Shown: positions 8,421-17,394, counted from the stretch's first letter. The stretch: 64,000 bases of DNA from Mycobacterium sp. OAS707 (GCF_014873705.1 NZ_JADBDS010000001.1:744001-808000), one strand, 5' to 3'. Numbers and translations are program-made. The notes: generated by a model not told the origin, from the sequence alone.

Positions 8421-9287
8421 GTGGAGCTGACGACCGCCCGGCTGTCGTTGACTCCGTTGGATCCAGACCGCGACGCCGAGGCGCTGCACGTGGCCTACAG
8501 CGATCCGGACGTAATGCGTTGGTGGGACGCACCGCTATGCGTCGACGTCGCTGAAACCCGCGAACACTTGGCGCGCTACGTCCTGGGCGACGGCGCCCAG
8601 GCGTGGACCGTGCGGGAGGCAACCACTCCCGTCGGCGTGGTCGGGCTGCTCGGCGACGTAGCAGTGCCCGGTCTGAGTTGGATGTTGTGCAGGCGAGCGT
8701 GGGGTCGCGGGCTGATGACCGAGGCGGCGACGGCGGTCATCGAGTATGCATTCGGCCCGCTGGGACTTGCCCGCGTCGAGGCCTGGGTCGACACCACGAA
8801 CGTCCGATCGCTGGCCACTGCCCGCAGGCTGGGCCTGACCGAACACGGCAGACTGGCGCAACGGTACCCGCATCGCGAGGATGCGCACGAGTCGATCGTC
8901 CTGGGTCGGTCGCGTGCACCGGAGCCCACCGCCGTGCTCGGTGTCGAGGTCACGCTTCCGGTGCACGATGTCACCGCCGAGCTCGAGCTACTGCGGTGTG
9001 TGCTCGGCGCCAGGACGCGCTACCACGTGGGCGATCCACCGACGATGGTCGGCGTGGTATTCGGTCCGTGGAGCGTCGGCCCTGTCATACGGCTGGTGGC
9101 GGCGTCGTCGAGTGCGCCCATCACCGTAAGCGTCGATGTTGGCATCGAGTTCGATGCGTCGTATGCCCGCGCCGTTACCGCAGGAGCATGCATAGCCTCG
9201 CCTCCCGTCGAACAGCCTTGGAGCATGCGGGAATTCGTTGTCCGGCTGTCGAACGGGCATCAGCTGGTGGTAACCGGGCCGTCCTGA
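8421..9287 (+). CDS. GNAT acetyltransferase fused to a VOC/glyoxalase-like domain
   Basis: 288 residues. The first ~160 are a GNAT N-acetyltransferase of the RimJ/RimL type (TTARLSLTPLDPDRD start, then GVVGLLGDV and SWMLCRRAWGRGLMTEA, the acetyl-CoA loop). From about residue 170 (VEVTLPVHDVTAELELL) a VOC-like domain follows, the fold used in bleomycin- and fosfomycin-type resistance proteins. GTG 8421 was taken as the start because earlier codons overlap the DUF385 gene. The tail overlaps the next gene by 28 bases. A drug-modifying/drug-binding bifunctional protein is possible but unproven. Confidence 0.78.
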   Translation: MELTTARLSLTPLDPDRDAEALHVAYSDPDVMRWWDAPLCVDVAETREHLARYVLGDGAQAWTVREATTPVGVVGLLGDVAVPGLSWMLCRRAWGRGLMTEAATAVIEYAFGPLGLARVEAWVDTTNVRSLATARRLGLTEHGRLAQRYPHREDAHESIVLGRSRAPEPTAVLGVEVTLPVHDVTAELELLRCVLGARTRYHVGDPPTMVGVVFGPWSVGPVIRLVAASSSAPITVSVDVGIEFDASYARAVTAGACIASPPVEQPWSMREFVVRLSNGHQLVVTGPS

Positions 9288-10072
9288 AGCGCGCGCTGAA
9301 TGACGACGTCGCCGGAGCGGGTCCGCGCGTGCACGACTAGCGTCTGATCACCATCGGCCGGACCGTCGGTCGACGCCAGCGAATTGCGCACTTCGCCCGA
9401 TCCCGTCGTCAAATCCAGTTGGGCCGCCGTACCTTCGGCGACACCGACGAGGAGTTCACCGCTGGCGGTATGCACGGACACACCGCCGTTGACGGCCGTT
9501 GCCACATTGATGTCACCGGAAGCCGTCTGCGCGTCGACCTTGCCCTGTAGGCGTTTGACGGTCAGCGAACCGCTTGCGGCGCGGAATTTGATATCGGCAT
9601 GCAGGTCTCCGATCACAACATCACCGGATGCCGTCGAGACGGCCGCCGAGCCGTTGATCTCGCGAACGGATAATCCTCCAGATGCGCTGTCCGCCTTCAG
9701 GTTTCCGTGTACGCTGCCGACCTCGACATTCCCGCTCGCCGACGCGAACTTGCAGTCGGCGTATCGACCCTCGGCGGTGATGCACGCCGACGCCGACGAT
9801 GCGTTGACCCGCGAACCGGCGGGCAGCGCGATGTCGACAACGACCGCTCCGCGGCGCGGGAACGCGAACCCGCGCTGACTCGACACCCGCAGCGCACCGT
9901 TGCTGAAGTCGACCGACACCTGTTCGGCCGCCTTGACGTCATGGCTGCGGGATTCATCGCGAGGCCGCACCTCGACAACCGTGTCGTCGCGGTCACTGGC
10001 GACCAGTTGCACAGCGCCTGCGGAAATTTCGACCGTCGCGGTGATCGGTTGGGGCGTAGCGAAAGTGGGCAT
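9260..10072 (-). CDS. DUF4097 beta-helix repeat protein
   Basis: 270 residues dominated by repeated ~20-residue units containing TASGD/SASG (SASGNVEVGSVHG, TASGDVVIGDLHA, AASGSLTVKRLQG, TASGDINVATAV, TASGELLVG), the hallmark of DUF4097, which folds as a stacked beta-solenoid. No signal peptide or membrane helix is seen. A strong GGAGGAG ribosome-binding site precedes the ATG. It is second in an operon with the ribbon-helix-helix gene, 25 bases apart. No function is known; paralogues often accompany small DNA-binding proteins. Confidence 0.8.
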   Translation of the reverse strand: MPTFATPQPITATVEISAGAVQLVASDRDDTVVEVRPRDESRSHDVKAAEQVSVDFSNGALRVSSQRGFAFPRRGAVVVDIALPAGSRVNASSASACITAEGRYADCKFASASGNVEVGSVHGNLKADSASGGLSVREINGSAAVSTASGDVVIGDLHADIKFRAASGSLTVKRLQGKVDAQTASGDINVATAVNGGVSVHTASGELLVGVAEGTAAQLDLTTGSGEVRNSLASTDGPADGDQTLVVHARTRSGDVVIQRALQDGPVTTS

Positions 10073-10097
10073 CGTTTCTCCTCCTGGGTGTTGTGGA

Positions 10098-10571
10098 CTA
10101 GCGGACCCAGCCGCTGAAGTGCTTGCCGGAATCGCCGCGTGGACGCCGGGACCCCCCGAGCGCCGCCGACACCGCGCGGACGAGCCACGCGTTCACCGAG
10201 AGGCCGTCGCCGCGCGCGGCAGCGTCGACCCGCGCACGCAGGTGTTCGGGAAGCCGCAGCGTCACCCGCCAGGTGCCGCCGTCGTCGTCAGCCTCGGGCG
10301 CGACGGCGGGCATGTCCGGCCCGTCCTCTATGCCGGTCGACACACTGAACTCGGGATCGCGCCCCCGCAGTCGCACGTCGACCGAGCGGGGCGCGAGGTC
10401 GCGGGTGATCTGTTGCGCCGCCTCCGACAGCGCCTCGAGCAGGGCCAGCCGAATCGCCGATTCCAGGGGTGCGGTCAGTCGCTCGGCAAGCGCCTGCGCG
10501 TCCTGTCCCCCGGCGGCTGCCGCCACAGACAACTCGTGGCGCACCGAATCCACATACGGCTGCAATTCCAT
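10098..10571 (-). CDS. HicB-like ribbon-helix-helix DNA-binding protein
   Basis: 157 residues. The C-terminal third (WRVTLRLPEHLRARVDAAA then GLSVNAWLVRAVSAAL) is a ribbon-helix-helix domain of the HicB/Arc type, which binds DNA as a dimer of dimers. The N-terminal half is alpha-helical, rich in Ala, Leu and Glu, and may oligomerise. No HicA toxin is adjacent, so it is more likely the repressor of its own operon, which includes the DUF4097 gene. A repeated TGGTGTCA-type site covers its start codon. Confidence 0.75.
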   Translation of the reverse strand: MELQPYVDSVRHELSVAAAAGGQDAQALAERLTAPLESAIRLALLEALSEAAQQITRDLAPRSVDVRLRGRDPEFSVSTGIEDGPDMPAVAPEADDDGGTWRVTLRLPEHLRARVDAAARGDGLSVNAWLVRAVSAALGGSRRPRGDSGKHFSGWVR

Positions 10572-10601
10572 GGTGTCATGGTGACATCATTATGGTGTCA
10601 T
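10570..10601. promoter_or_regulatory. Three half-site operator over the RHH gene start
   Basis: ATGGTGTCAT occurs at 10570-10579 and 10592-10601, exactly 22 bases apart, with an inverted, near-identical site GTGACATCAT at 10581-10590 between them. Half-sites at about one helical turn are what an RHH dimer of dimers reads. The site covers the start codon and promoter of the RHH gene. Confidence 0.65.
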
Positions 10602-10630
10602 TGCAACCGTCAGTTTGACGCAGCAGCCAG

Positions 10631-11044
10631 CTAGGACCCCTTGAGCTGCTCCAATAGCCCGTGCAGATCGAGTTGGCCGCGATGTGCCACCAGCGAGTCC
10701 CCCTGGAAGCGGTCGATGTGAATGCCCGCGATCGAGACTTTGGTGCCGGTCGGCGCGATGCCCCGGAATTCACCGGTATGGGTGCCGGTGAACCGGCAGC
10801 GCGTTATGCCGTGCGAGCCGTCGACGAGGACTTCCTCGATTTCGTGTTGACCATCGGGAAAGCCCCGAATGAACTCCTCCAGATTCGCCCGCCACTCGGC
10901 CCACCCGAGGGGTTCCGAACTACCGACCTCAGCGATCAACCGAGGCGAGACCAACGCCTCGATGGTGTCCCAGTCACGTCTGTCCAGCGCCGCGTAGAAG
11001 CACTCCACCAGTTCCCGGACCGCGTCATCGTTCGAATCAGGCAC
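10631..11044 (-). CDS. SnoaL-like polyketide cyclase/ester cyclase family protein
   Basis: 137-residue SnoaL-like (NTF2-fold) protein: VRELVECFYAALDRRDWDTIEALV at the start, then GWAEWRANLEEFIRGFPDGQ, TGTHTGEF and IHIDRFQGDSLVAHRGQLD at the end, as in the ester cyclase subfamily. Its ligand is unknown. GTG 11044 gives the family's usual length; the open frame extends into the upstream gene. It lies 14 bases behind the LLM oxidoreductase and is probably co-transcribed. Confidence 0.8.
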   Translation of the reverse strand: MPDSNDDAVRELVECFYAALDRRDWDTIEALVSPRLIAEVGSSEPLGWAEWRANLEEFIRGFPDGQHEIEEVLVDGSHGITRCRFTGTHTGEFRGIAPTGTKVSIAGIHIDRFQGDSLVAHRGQLDLHGLLEQLKGS

Positions 11045-11058
11045 GAGGCCAACGATAT

Positions 11059-11931
11059 TTACCCACGAACCTTGGCGATGATCGTTTCGGCGAACCGCTC
11101 GATCGGTGCGCGGTAACGCTCGACGCCGCCGGGCGCCAACTCCGCCCCCATCCACGGCGCCGACATCACCTGGGTGATGCCGACATCCTCGGCCCGCTTG
11201 TACAGGTCAGGCGTCGGCGGTTCGAGCAGCGCCAGCAGGATGTCGAACGGCTCGTTCTCGCGGCCGTATTCGCGGCGCAGTTTCGTCAGCCTCTCGGCGT
11301 AATGGACCGCGTCGTCCCATGCGTACGCGTAGCCGACCCAGCCGTCGCACAGTCTGGCCGCGCGCCGCAGCGCGGCTTCGGATTCACCGCCGCACAGGAT
11401 GGACACCGGCGCCTCGGGATGGGGTTCGATCATCAGCTCGGGAACCTGGTAGTACTCACCGCTCCAGGACACCCAGCCGCCGCGCCACAGCGCCCGCAGC
11501 GCGGGGATCATTTCGTTGAGCCGCTTGCCACGGGTTTCGAAGTCCTGGCCCAGCAGGTCGTATTCCTCGCGCATCCACCCGACGCCTACACCCAGTGACA
11601 CCCTGTCCTCCGACAGCACCGCGGCCGTCGCGACCTGTTTGGCGACCTCGATCAACGGCCGTGCGGGCGCCACGTAGACCGCGTTCGAAAAGCGCAGCCG
11701 ATGCGTCACCGCGGCCATCGCGCCAGTCAGCACCCACGAGTCCGGCCAGGCGGTTTCAGGTGCCCACCCTGGCCTTCCCGTCGATGAGTCCGGGTACGGC
11801 GAGGACAGCTCGCGGGGATAGATCAGGTGGTCGGAACAGATCAGCCCGTCAAAGCCGGCCTCGTCGAACATCCGGGCCACCGCGATGATCTCGGTGGTCT
11901 TCATGAACGGTGTGCCGCTCCAAAACTGCAT
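11059..11931 (-). CDS. F420-dependent LLM-class oxidoreductase
   Basis: 290-residue luciferase-like monooxygenase fold. GFDGLICSDHLIYP near residue 30 and SLGVGVGWMREEYDLLGQDF near 115 are typical of the F420-dependent branch. ILCGGESEAALRRAARLCDGW forms the C-terminal barrel. It is probably cytosolic, with substrate unknown. The ATG at 11931 faces the divergent photolyase gene 38 bases away. It pairs with a SnoaL protein, a frequent arrangement in mycobacteria. Confidence 0.85.
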   Translation of the reverse strand: MQFWSGTPFMKTTEIIAVARMFDEAGFDGLICSDHLIYPRELSSPYPDSSTGRPGWAPETAWPDSWVLTGAMAAVTHRLRFSNAVYVAPARPLIEVAKQVATAAVLSEDRVSLGVGVGWMREEYDLLGQDFETRGKRLNEMIPALRALWRGGWVSWSGEYYQVPELMIEPHPEAPVSILCGGESEAALRRAARLCDGWVGYAYAWDDAVHYAERLTKLRREYGRENEPFDILLALLEPPTPDLYKRAEDVGITQVMSAPWMGAELAPGGVERYRAPIERFAETIIAKVRG

Positions 11932-11969
11932 CCTGTTTCTTTATCTCGAAATTCGGGCAGCATCAATGG

Positions 11970-13253
11970 ATGCCAACACTGCTGTGGTTTCGGCGCGATC
12001 TGCGGCTGCGTGACCTGCCTGCGCTGCTCGACGCCGCCGCCCAGGACGGCGAGGTGCTGGCCTGCTACGTGCTGGACCCTCGGCTGACGGCTTCGGCTGG
12101 ATCGCGCCGGCTGCAGTATCTGTACGACGCGCTACGGGATCTGCGCGACTCCCTCGATGGGCGGCTGCTTGTCACGCGCGGTCGCCCGGAGAAGCGAATT
12201 CCCAAGCTAGCCAAGGATATTGGCGCCACATCCGTGCATGTGTCGGCGGAGTTTTCGCCGTTCGGCCGCCGACGCGACGACGCGGTTCGCGACGCGCTGG
12301 GTGACGTATCGCTCGAGGAGGCCGGGTCGCCGTATCTGGTTTCGCCAGGCCGGGTCGTCAAGAGCGACGGCACGCCCTACAAGGTGTTCACCCCGTTCTA
12401 CGACGCTTGGCGGCGGCACGGCTGGCGTCCGCCCGCCGACTCGAGCGCGAGCTCAGCGCGCTGGATCGACCCGGCCGACGTGCCCGGCGGGGTGGACATC
12501 CCCGACGCCGGGGTGGAGCTGGAGCTGCCTGCCGGCGAGACGGCCGCCCGCAAGCAATGGGCGAAATTCGTTGACAGCGAACTGGACAATTACGCCGAGC
12601 AACGCAACCGGCCCGACCTCGACGCCACCAGCCGGATGTCGGCGCACCTGAAGTTCGGCGCGATCCATCCGCGCACCATGGCCGCCGATCTCAACGGCAC
12701 CACGGGCGCCCAGGCTTATCTACGCGAACTGGCGTTCCGTGACTTCTATGCCGCGGTGCTTCACGAGTGGCCCGACAGTGCGTGGTGGAACTGGAACAAG
12801 TCGTTCGACGCGATCCAGGTCGACGATGACCGAGAGCTGTTCGAGGCGTGGAAAGCGGGCCGCACCGGTTTTCCGATCGTCGACGCCGGCATGCGCCAAC
12901 TCGCGCAGACCGGCTTCATGCACAACCGGGTCCGGATGATCGTCGCGTCGTTTCTAGTCAAGGATCTGCACCTGCCCTGGCAGTGGGGCGCCCGGTGGTT
13001 CCTGGAGCAGTTGGTTGACGGCGATATCGCCAACAACCAACACGGTTGGCAGTGGGCCGCCGGCTGCGGCACCGACGCCGCGCCGTACTTCCGCGTGTTC
13101 AACCCCGCTACGCAGGGCAAGAAGTTCGATCCGGACGGTGCCTATGTTCGCCGTTGGGTGCCCGAGGTGGACCACGACGACTATCCCGAACCGATCGTCG
13201 ACCATGCGGCAGAGCGGAAGGAAGCGCTGCGCCGCTACAGCCAGCTCACCTGA
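11970..13253 (+). CDS. phr: Deoxyribodipyrimidine photolyase
   Basis: Light-driven repair of cyclobutane pyrimidine dimers. Residues 1-130 form the antenna domain (PTLLWFRRDLRLRDLPAL). The FAD domain carries RMSAHLKFGAIHPR, YLRELAFRDFYAAVL, the active-site helix GFMHNRVRMIVASFLVKDL, and WQWAAGCGTDAAPYFRVFNP at the end. The length of 427 is normal for class I CPD photolyases. ATG 11970 begins directly at the antenna strand. Its 3' end overlaps the convergent SDR gene by 8 bases. Photolyase is absent from many pathogenic mycobacteria, which fits a sunlight-exposed host. Confidence 0.93.
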   Translation: MPTLLWFRRDLRLRDLPALLDAAAQDGEVLACYVLDPRLTASAGSRRLQYLYDALRDLRDSLDGRLLVTRGRPEKRIPKLAKDIGATSVHVSAEFSPFGRRRDDAVRDALGDVSLEEAGSPYLVSPGRVVKSDGTPYKVFTPFYDAWRRHGWRPPADSSASSARWIDPADVPGGVDIPDAGVELELPAGETAARKQWAKFVDSELDNYAEQRNRPDLDATSRMSAHLKFGAIHPRTMAADLNGTTGAQAYLRELAFRDFYAAVLHEWPDSAWWNWNKSFDAIQVDDDRELFEAWKAGRTGFPIVDAGMRQLAQTGFMHNRVRMIVASFLVKDLHLPWQWGARWFLEQLVDGDIANNQHGWQWAAGCGTDAAPYFRVFNPATQGKKFDPDGAYVRRWVPEVDHDDYPEPIVDHAAERKEALRRYSQLT

Positions 13254-14079
13254 CCAGAAAGCCCGCGTCGATGGGAAGCTGGATGCCGGTGATGTAGCGG
13301 CCCGACGGTCCGCAGAGGTAGAGCATGGCCTCACTGATGTCACTGGCCTCGATGAGGGGGACCGGCAGCAGGTTTTCGAATGCCGCGGCGTACTCGGGCT
13401 GCTCGGCCAGCAGCTGTTCGACTTGCGGGTTGACGATCATCCCGCTGTTCAACCCTGTCGGATGGACGGTGTTTACGCGAATGTTCTTCTCGGCGAGCAT
13501 GTTTGCGTAACCGCGCATGATGCCGACAACACCATGCTTGGCGGCTAGATAGCCTGCCCCGCCGTGAGTCTTCTGGCTCAGCTTGACATGCATACCGGAC
13601 AGCCCGGCAACGGAGCTGGTGATCACGATCGCTCCGCCATCGTCGTGGGCGAGCAGTGCGGGCAACGCCGCCTCGATCGTGTAATACACGCCGTTGAGCA
13701 TCACGGCGATCGCGTCGTTGAAAGCCGAAATGTCCTGTGCCTGTTGGCCGACCATCGGCAGGATCCCGGCGTTGGCGAGAACGAAGTCCAGCCGACCGAG
13801 TTCGGCTACGCCGTTGGCGACCGCCGCCTTCAGCCGTTCGAAATCACGGACGTCGCCCTGTTCGGCGACGATGCGGCGACCCGTCTTCTCGACGAGGTTC
13901 ACTGTTTCGTCGAGATCCTCCGGCGTGGCCATCTGATAAGCGACGCTGTCGATCTGGTCGCACAGGTCGAACGCGATGATGTCGGCGCCCGCTTCGGCGA
14001 ACCGAACCGCATGCGAGCGGCCCTGCCCCCTGGCGGCGCCGGTGATGAACGCGACTTTCCCCTCCAACTGCAATGCCAT
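13246..14079 (-). CDS. Mycofactocin-coupled SDR family oxidoreductase
   Basis: 277-residue short-chain dehydrogenase. It starts with LEGKVAFITGAARGQGRSHA and IIAFDLCDQ, the signature of the SDR group that holds a non-exchangeable nicotinamide re-oxidised by mycofactocin. The catalytic Ser is in VITSSVAG and the Tyr/Lys pair in YLAAKHG. An insert (YQMATPEDLDETVNLVEKTG) typical of this group follows the nucleotide site. ATG 14079 has a GGGGGAG RBS. The substrate is probably an alcohol, unidentified. Mycofactocin genes themselves are not in the window. Confidence 0.87.
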   Translation of the reverse strand: MALQLEGKVAFITGAARGQGRSHAVRFAEAGADIIAFDLCDQIDSVAYQMATPEDLDETVNLVEKTGRRIVAEQGDVRDFERLKAAVANGVAELGRLDFVLANAGILPMVGQQAQDISAFNDAIAVMLNGVYYTIEAALPALLAHDDGGAIVITSSVAGLSGMHVKLSQKTHGGAGYLAAKHGVVGIMRGYANMLAEKNIRVNTVHPTGLNSGMIVNPQVEQLLAEQPEYAAAFENLLPVPLIEASDISEAMLYLCGPSGRYITGIQLPIDAGFLVR

Positions 14080-14229
14080 CAGACTCCCCCTTCGGCGCGC
14101 AGACGACGCTACGCTCCGCCAGTCCGCGATGCCGGCAAACGGAAAAGGCGACGTCAACGGGTGTACTGCCGCGCGTAGTAGGCCTGTGCCAGAATGTCTG
14201 CAGACTCAGCCCGACCATGAGGAGTAGCC

Positions 14230-14493
14230 GTGGCCAACACCGAGGTGGAACGACACACCGGCAGGGAAGCTCCGGACGTCGAAGATGTGCCCTCCGCGGA
14301 GTGGGGTTGGTCTAAGGAGAACCACAAGGTGATCCACATCGGGGGGCTGCTGGCCGCCGGATTCATGCTGCTGATGCTGCGGGGCAATCACGTCGGCCAC
14401 GTTGAGGACGGCTTCCTGATCGCGTTCGCGATCCTCATCCTGATCGCGGTGGCGCGTGACTGGTGGTTGCGCCGCCGGGGCTGGATTCGGTAG
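14230..14493 (+). CDS. DUF2631 small membrane protein (Rv2876 homologue)
   Basis: 87 residues: an acidic, polar N-terminus ([20 protein letters not shown]), then two hydrophobic segments ([15 protein letters not shown] and [15 protein letters not shown]), ending in basic RRRGWIR. This is the actinobacterial DUF2631 family; the M. tuberculosis member follows mpt70 on the chromosome, so this gene marks the right end of the conserved left block. The start is GTG after a GGAGTAG ribosome-binding site. Function is unknown. Confidence 0.85.
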   Translation: MANTEVERHTGREAPDVEDVPSAEWGWSKENHKVIHIGGLLAAGFMLLMLRGNHVGHVEDGFLIAFAILILIAVARDWWLRRRGWIR

Positions 14494-14498
14494 CGCCC

Positions 14499-15068
14499 TC
14501 AGACCGAGTACAGCGGGCGGAAGGCCCCCGAGCCGATCCGGAAGAGCGTCTCGTTCGATGTGGCGTGGTCGCCTGAGACGTCGGCGGCGACAAGCGCGTG
14601 CGATTTGAAGGCCCGCGCAGCCGAACTCACCCGATGGTGGATCGCATCAGTCTGGCGACCCAGCTCGGCCGGCCACGGCGAACCCCACACGGTGACTTCG
14701 GTGAGTCCGCGCTTGAGCACGTGGACAACCTCGTCGCGGACCAGCTGATCGGCAGCCAGCAGTTCGGCGCTGACGGCCAGTGCACCGACGCGCGATGAGC
14801 TGCGAACCATCGACAGGAAACCCTCGTTCGCGTCTCGTGCCGTCGCACCCAGAATCGTCAGCGGCCGGGGGTCGGCTCCGTCGGCGACCATCACATTGAC
14901 ATCCCAGCCGGCCCTCGCGCGGTCATACAGCCAACCGCCCGCCGACCGCACGACATCCTCCGCGCTGGCTGCGAGAACGTTGAGTTGGTACCGGAGCACC
15001 CTGCTTGCGGCCGCGCGATCGATACCCGCGGCGGTCTTGTCGTCGGCGATGACGGATCGGGTAGCCAT
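14499..15068 (-). CDS. Uncharacterised mycobacterial protein with a promoter-proximal 32-bp element
   Basis: I do not recognise this family. The 189 residues are soluble and rich in Ala, Val and Arg, without signal peptide or membrane segment. Features include ASRVLRYQLNVLAASAEDVVRSAGGWLYDRA and a C-terminal block (HHRVSSAARAFKSHALVAAD). The ATG is 9 bases from the first half-site of the N14 inverted repeat, so it belongs with the acyl-CoA dehydrogenase, P450 and DUF427 genes that share this element. It converges on DUF2631 with 5 bases between stops. Confidence 0.7.
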   Translation of the reverse strand: MATRSVIADDKTAAGIDRAAASRVLRYQLNVLAASAEDVVRSAGGWLYDRARAGWDVNVMVADGADPRPLTILGATARDANEGFLSMVRSSSRVGALAVSAELLAADQLVRDEVVHVLKRGLTEVTVWGSPWPAELGRQTDAIHHRVSSAARAFKSHALVAADVSGDHATSNETLFRIGSGAFRPLYSV

Positions 15069-15074
15069 GCCTAG

Positions 15075-15106
15075 AGCGTGACACTTCTGTCATGATCTGT
15101 AAAGGT
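15075..15106. promoter_or_regulatory. N14 inverted-repeat element, copy 1
   Basis: AGCGTGACA (15075-15083), 14 bases, TGTAAAGGT (15098-15106). The left half is 9 bases from the ATG at 15068 on the minus strand. On the other side there is only the 3' end of the WS/DGAT gene, so here the element can serve only the minus-strand gene. Confidence 0.75.
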
Positions 15107-15173
15107 TAGATTTTCCTGGCCAACCGCCGTCCGGCCAACCGGCTGGTCGAAAATCCTGGCTTGTGCCGAGCGG

Positions 15174-16601
15174 TCAGCCGGCCGCAGCAGCCAGCGGCAT
15201 GGCCGCACCGATCCGTGTCAGGTCGGTGGATAGCCCTGCCGCGCTGCGTATTTCGATGAAGGCGTCGACCATTGCGTCGGTGGCCTCATGCGGGTCGTCG
15301 AGAGTGCGATCGTCGGTCAACACCGAGATCGCGAGCTGGTCGACATAGCTCCATACCGTGATGTTCATCCCGCTGCCCACGACCACCGGTCCAACGGAAT
15401 AGATTTCACTGACCGTCGCGCCCTCGATGTTGCCGCGTTCCCGCGGACCGGGCACATTCGAGATGACCAGATTCATGACGCTGGCCGACTCGAGCCGGCG
15501 GGCCTGGCTACGGAACAGTCCCGGCGCGAGCGCAGGAGGAAGATAGGACAGCCACGCGGGCAGGACTGTCGGCCCCAGCAGTTGGTTGTTTTCCTTCGCG
15601 ATGGCGGTCGCCACCGACGTCAACTCCACCCGCTTGAGCGGATCATCGATGTGCACCGGCAACGACGGCGTCATATATGTGAATTCGTTGCCCACCAACC
15701 GCTCCGGCGAAGGGTTGTAGCTCACCGGGACTCCGGCGATCAGTGGTGAATCGGCCGTGCCGTCGTAGCGCAGCAGCAGCTGACGAAGGGCTCCCGCCGC
15801 GGTCGCCAACACGATGTCATTGAGGGTGACGCCGAGATGCTTGCTCGTTTCCTTCACGTCTGCTAGCGCCAGCGGTGCCGTCGCGAACCGGCGGCCAGGG
15901 GACACGACATGGTTGATGAAGCACTGGGGCGGCGCGAAGTTGCGGGCGAGATCCGGATGCTGGCCGCGCTCCTTCGAGCGACTCCGGACCCGCGACACAC
16001 CGCGGGCCGTTTCCCGCACCAGCCGAGGCAGTTTTCCGATCAGGCGCAGGTGATCGCGACCGGCCGCCTTCAGCAGGCTGCCGCTCGCCTGCGCCGACGA
16101 GGGAGGTGGCGTGACGGGCAGCGCTTCCGGCGGCGCCATCGCCTTGGCCATCTGGTTGGCCGAGGCCACCCCGTCGGCCAGCACATGGTGGACCTTGTGA
16201 ATGATCGCGATGCGGTTGTCGGCCAGCCCCTCGGCGACATACATCTCCCACATGGGGCGGCTGCGATCCAGCGGCGCACTGGCGATCTCGCCGATCAGCT
16301 GATCGAGTTCGCGGCGTCCACCAGGAGCGGACACCCGCGCGCGGCGCAAGTGATAGTCGAGGTCGATGTCGTCGTTCTCCACCCACATCGGGTGATGCAG
16401 CTTCAGCGGTATGTCGACCAGTTGGTAGCGAAGCGCGGGCAACGTCATCAACCGCGGATAGGCGACTTCGCGGAACAGATCGAAGGTGAATCCGCCCTCG
16501 ACGCCGGACACGTCGAGGATGCCGATCTTGAGCGTGTGCATATGAACCTCGGGCGTCTCGCTGTACAACATCAACGCGTCGACGCCATTGAGTCGCCTCA
16601 T
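15174..16601 (-). CDS. Wax ester synthase/diacylglycerol acyltransferase (WS/DGAT)
   Basis: Acyl-CoA-dependent acyltransferase making storage triacylglycerol or wax esters. The 475 residues start with RRLNGVDALMLY; the catalytic HHxxxDG is at residues 138-144 (HHVLADG). NDIVLATAAGALRQLL and the MNLVISNVPGPRERG block further on are typical of the mycobacterial family. The ATG at 16601 follows an AGGGAGAA stretch and matches family starts; an in-frame ATG at 16670 lies 11 bases from element copy 2 and would add 23 residues. It is divergent from the DUF427 gene. Confidence 0.9.
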   Translation of the reverse strand: MRRLNGVDALMLYSETPEVHMHTLKIGILDVSGVEGGFTFDLFREVAYPRLMTLPALRYQLVDIPLKLHHPMWVENDDIDLDYHLRRARVSAPGGRRELDQLIGEIASAPLDRSRPMWEMYVAEGLADNRIAIIHKVHHVLADGVASANQMAKAMAPPEALPVTPPPSSAQASGSLLKAAGRDHLRLIGKLPRLVRETARGVSRVRSRSKERGQHPDLARNFAPPQCFINHVVSPGRRFATAPLALADVKETSKHLGVTLNDIVLATAAGALRQLLLRYDGTADSPLIAGVPVSYNPSPERLVGNEFTYMTPSLPVHIDDPLKRVELTSVATAIAKENNQLLGPTVLPAWLSYLPPALAPGLFRSQARRLESASVMNLVISNVPGPRERGNIEGATVSEIYSVGPVVVGSGMNITVWSYVDQLAISVLTDDRTLDDPHEATDAMVDAFIEIRSAAGLSTDLTRIGAAMPLAAAAG

Positions 16602-16678
16602 ACCCCACCCCGTTCTCCCTTGCCCTATTGCACTCCCTACAGATGCCCGCCATGCGGCTTCGGCGAACATTCACCACG

Positions 16679-16710
16679 GCAGTGACACTGCACGCGCACT
16701 CTGTAAAGCT
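16679..16710. promoter_or_regulatory. N14 inverted-repeat element, copy 2
   Basis: GCAGTGACA (16679-16687), 14 bases, TGTAAAGCT (16702-16710), in the WS/DGAT-DUF427 divergent region. TGTAAA ends 9 bases before the ATG of the DUF427 gene at 16717, with no room for a normal ribosome-binding site. Confidence 0.75.
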
Positions 16711-16716
16711 TTGGCA

Positions 16717-17394
16717 ATGAGTCTCGTCGCCGGACGCGGTCCACTCAGTAAGGACCCCGCAGGCTGGTTCTCGCCTCCCCTACCCGGAGAGGTGGTCTTC
16801 GTCGAGCCGCACCCCCGCCGTGTGCAGGCCATCCGCAACGGGCAGACGGTGATCGACACCGAGCGGGCGTTGCTCGTGCATCGGTGCGATCACCCACTGA
16901 GCTACGCGTTCCCGGCCGACGACGTCGGCGACCTGCCCACCGAAGCCGAACCGCAGGCACCCGGGTACGTCCACGTGCCGTGGGACGCGGTCGACACCTG
17001 GCTCGAGGAAGGCCGCCAACTCGTCCATTACCCGCCCAACCCGTACCACCGCGTCGACTGCAGACCGACTCATCGCCAGTTGCGGGTCGACGTCGCAGGC
17101 GCCACCCTGGTCGACACCGCGGACACCGTGATCGTGTTCGAGACCGCGCTTGACCCTCGCCTCTATGTCGACCCTTCGCTCGTTCGCACCGACCTGTTGC
17201 GCCGCACGAACACAACGTCCTATTGCAACTACAAGGGCCACGCGACGTACTGGGCGGCGGTCGTTGACGACACCGTGGCCGACGACGTGGCGTGGAGCTA
17301 CGAGGATCCCCCACCCGAATGTCTGCCCATCAAGGGATATTTGAGCTTCGACGCGGCCCGAGCCGAGGTAGTCGCCGAGCTTCCTGCTATGTGA
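16717..17394 (+). CDS. DUF427 family protein
   Basis: 225 residues in two DUF427 units. The N-terminal half ([27 protein letters not shown]) and the C-terminal half ([29 protein letters not shown], then [13 protein letters not shown]) carry the family's beta-rich core. The SxCxYKGxAxYW motif is highly conserved in DUF427, but no reaction is established. ATG 16717 has no SD and follows the N14 element directly, suggesting a leaderless mRNA. Shared control with WS/DGAT suggests a link to lipid metabolism, by context only. Confidence 0.8.
   Translation: MSLVAGRGPLSKDPAGWFSPPLPGEVVFVEPHPRRVQAIRNGQTVIDTERALLVHRCDHPLSYAFPADDVGDLPTEAEPQAPGYVHVPWDAVDTWLEEGRQLVHYPPNPYHRVDCRPTHRQLRVDVAGATLVDTADTVIVFETALDPRLYVDPSLVRTDLLRRTNTTSYCNYKGHATYWAAVVDDTVADDVAWSYEDPPPECLPIKGYLSFDAARAEVVAELPAM

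Noticed and set aside
10098..10571. HicAB toxin-antitoxin system
   Set aside because: Only the RHH/HicB-like protein is present; the neighbour is a DUF4097 solenoid protein, not a HicA RNase.
14494..14700. Integrative element left boundary
   Set aside because: No tRNA, integrase, direct-repeat attachment site or transposase was seen at either end of the accessory block.
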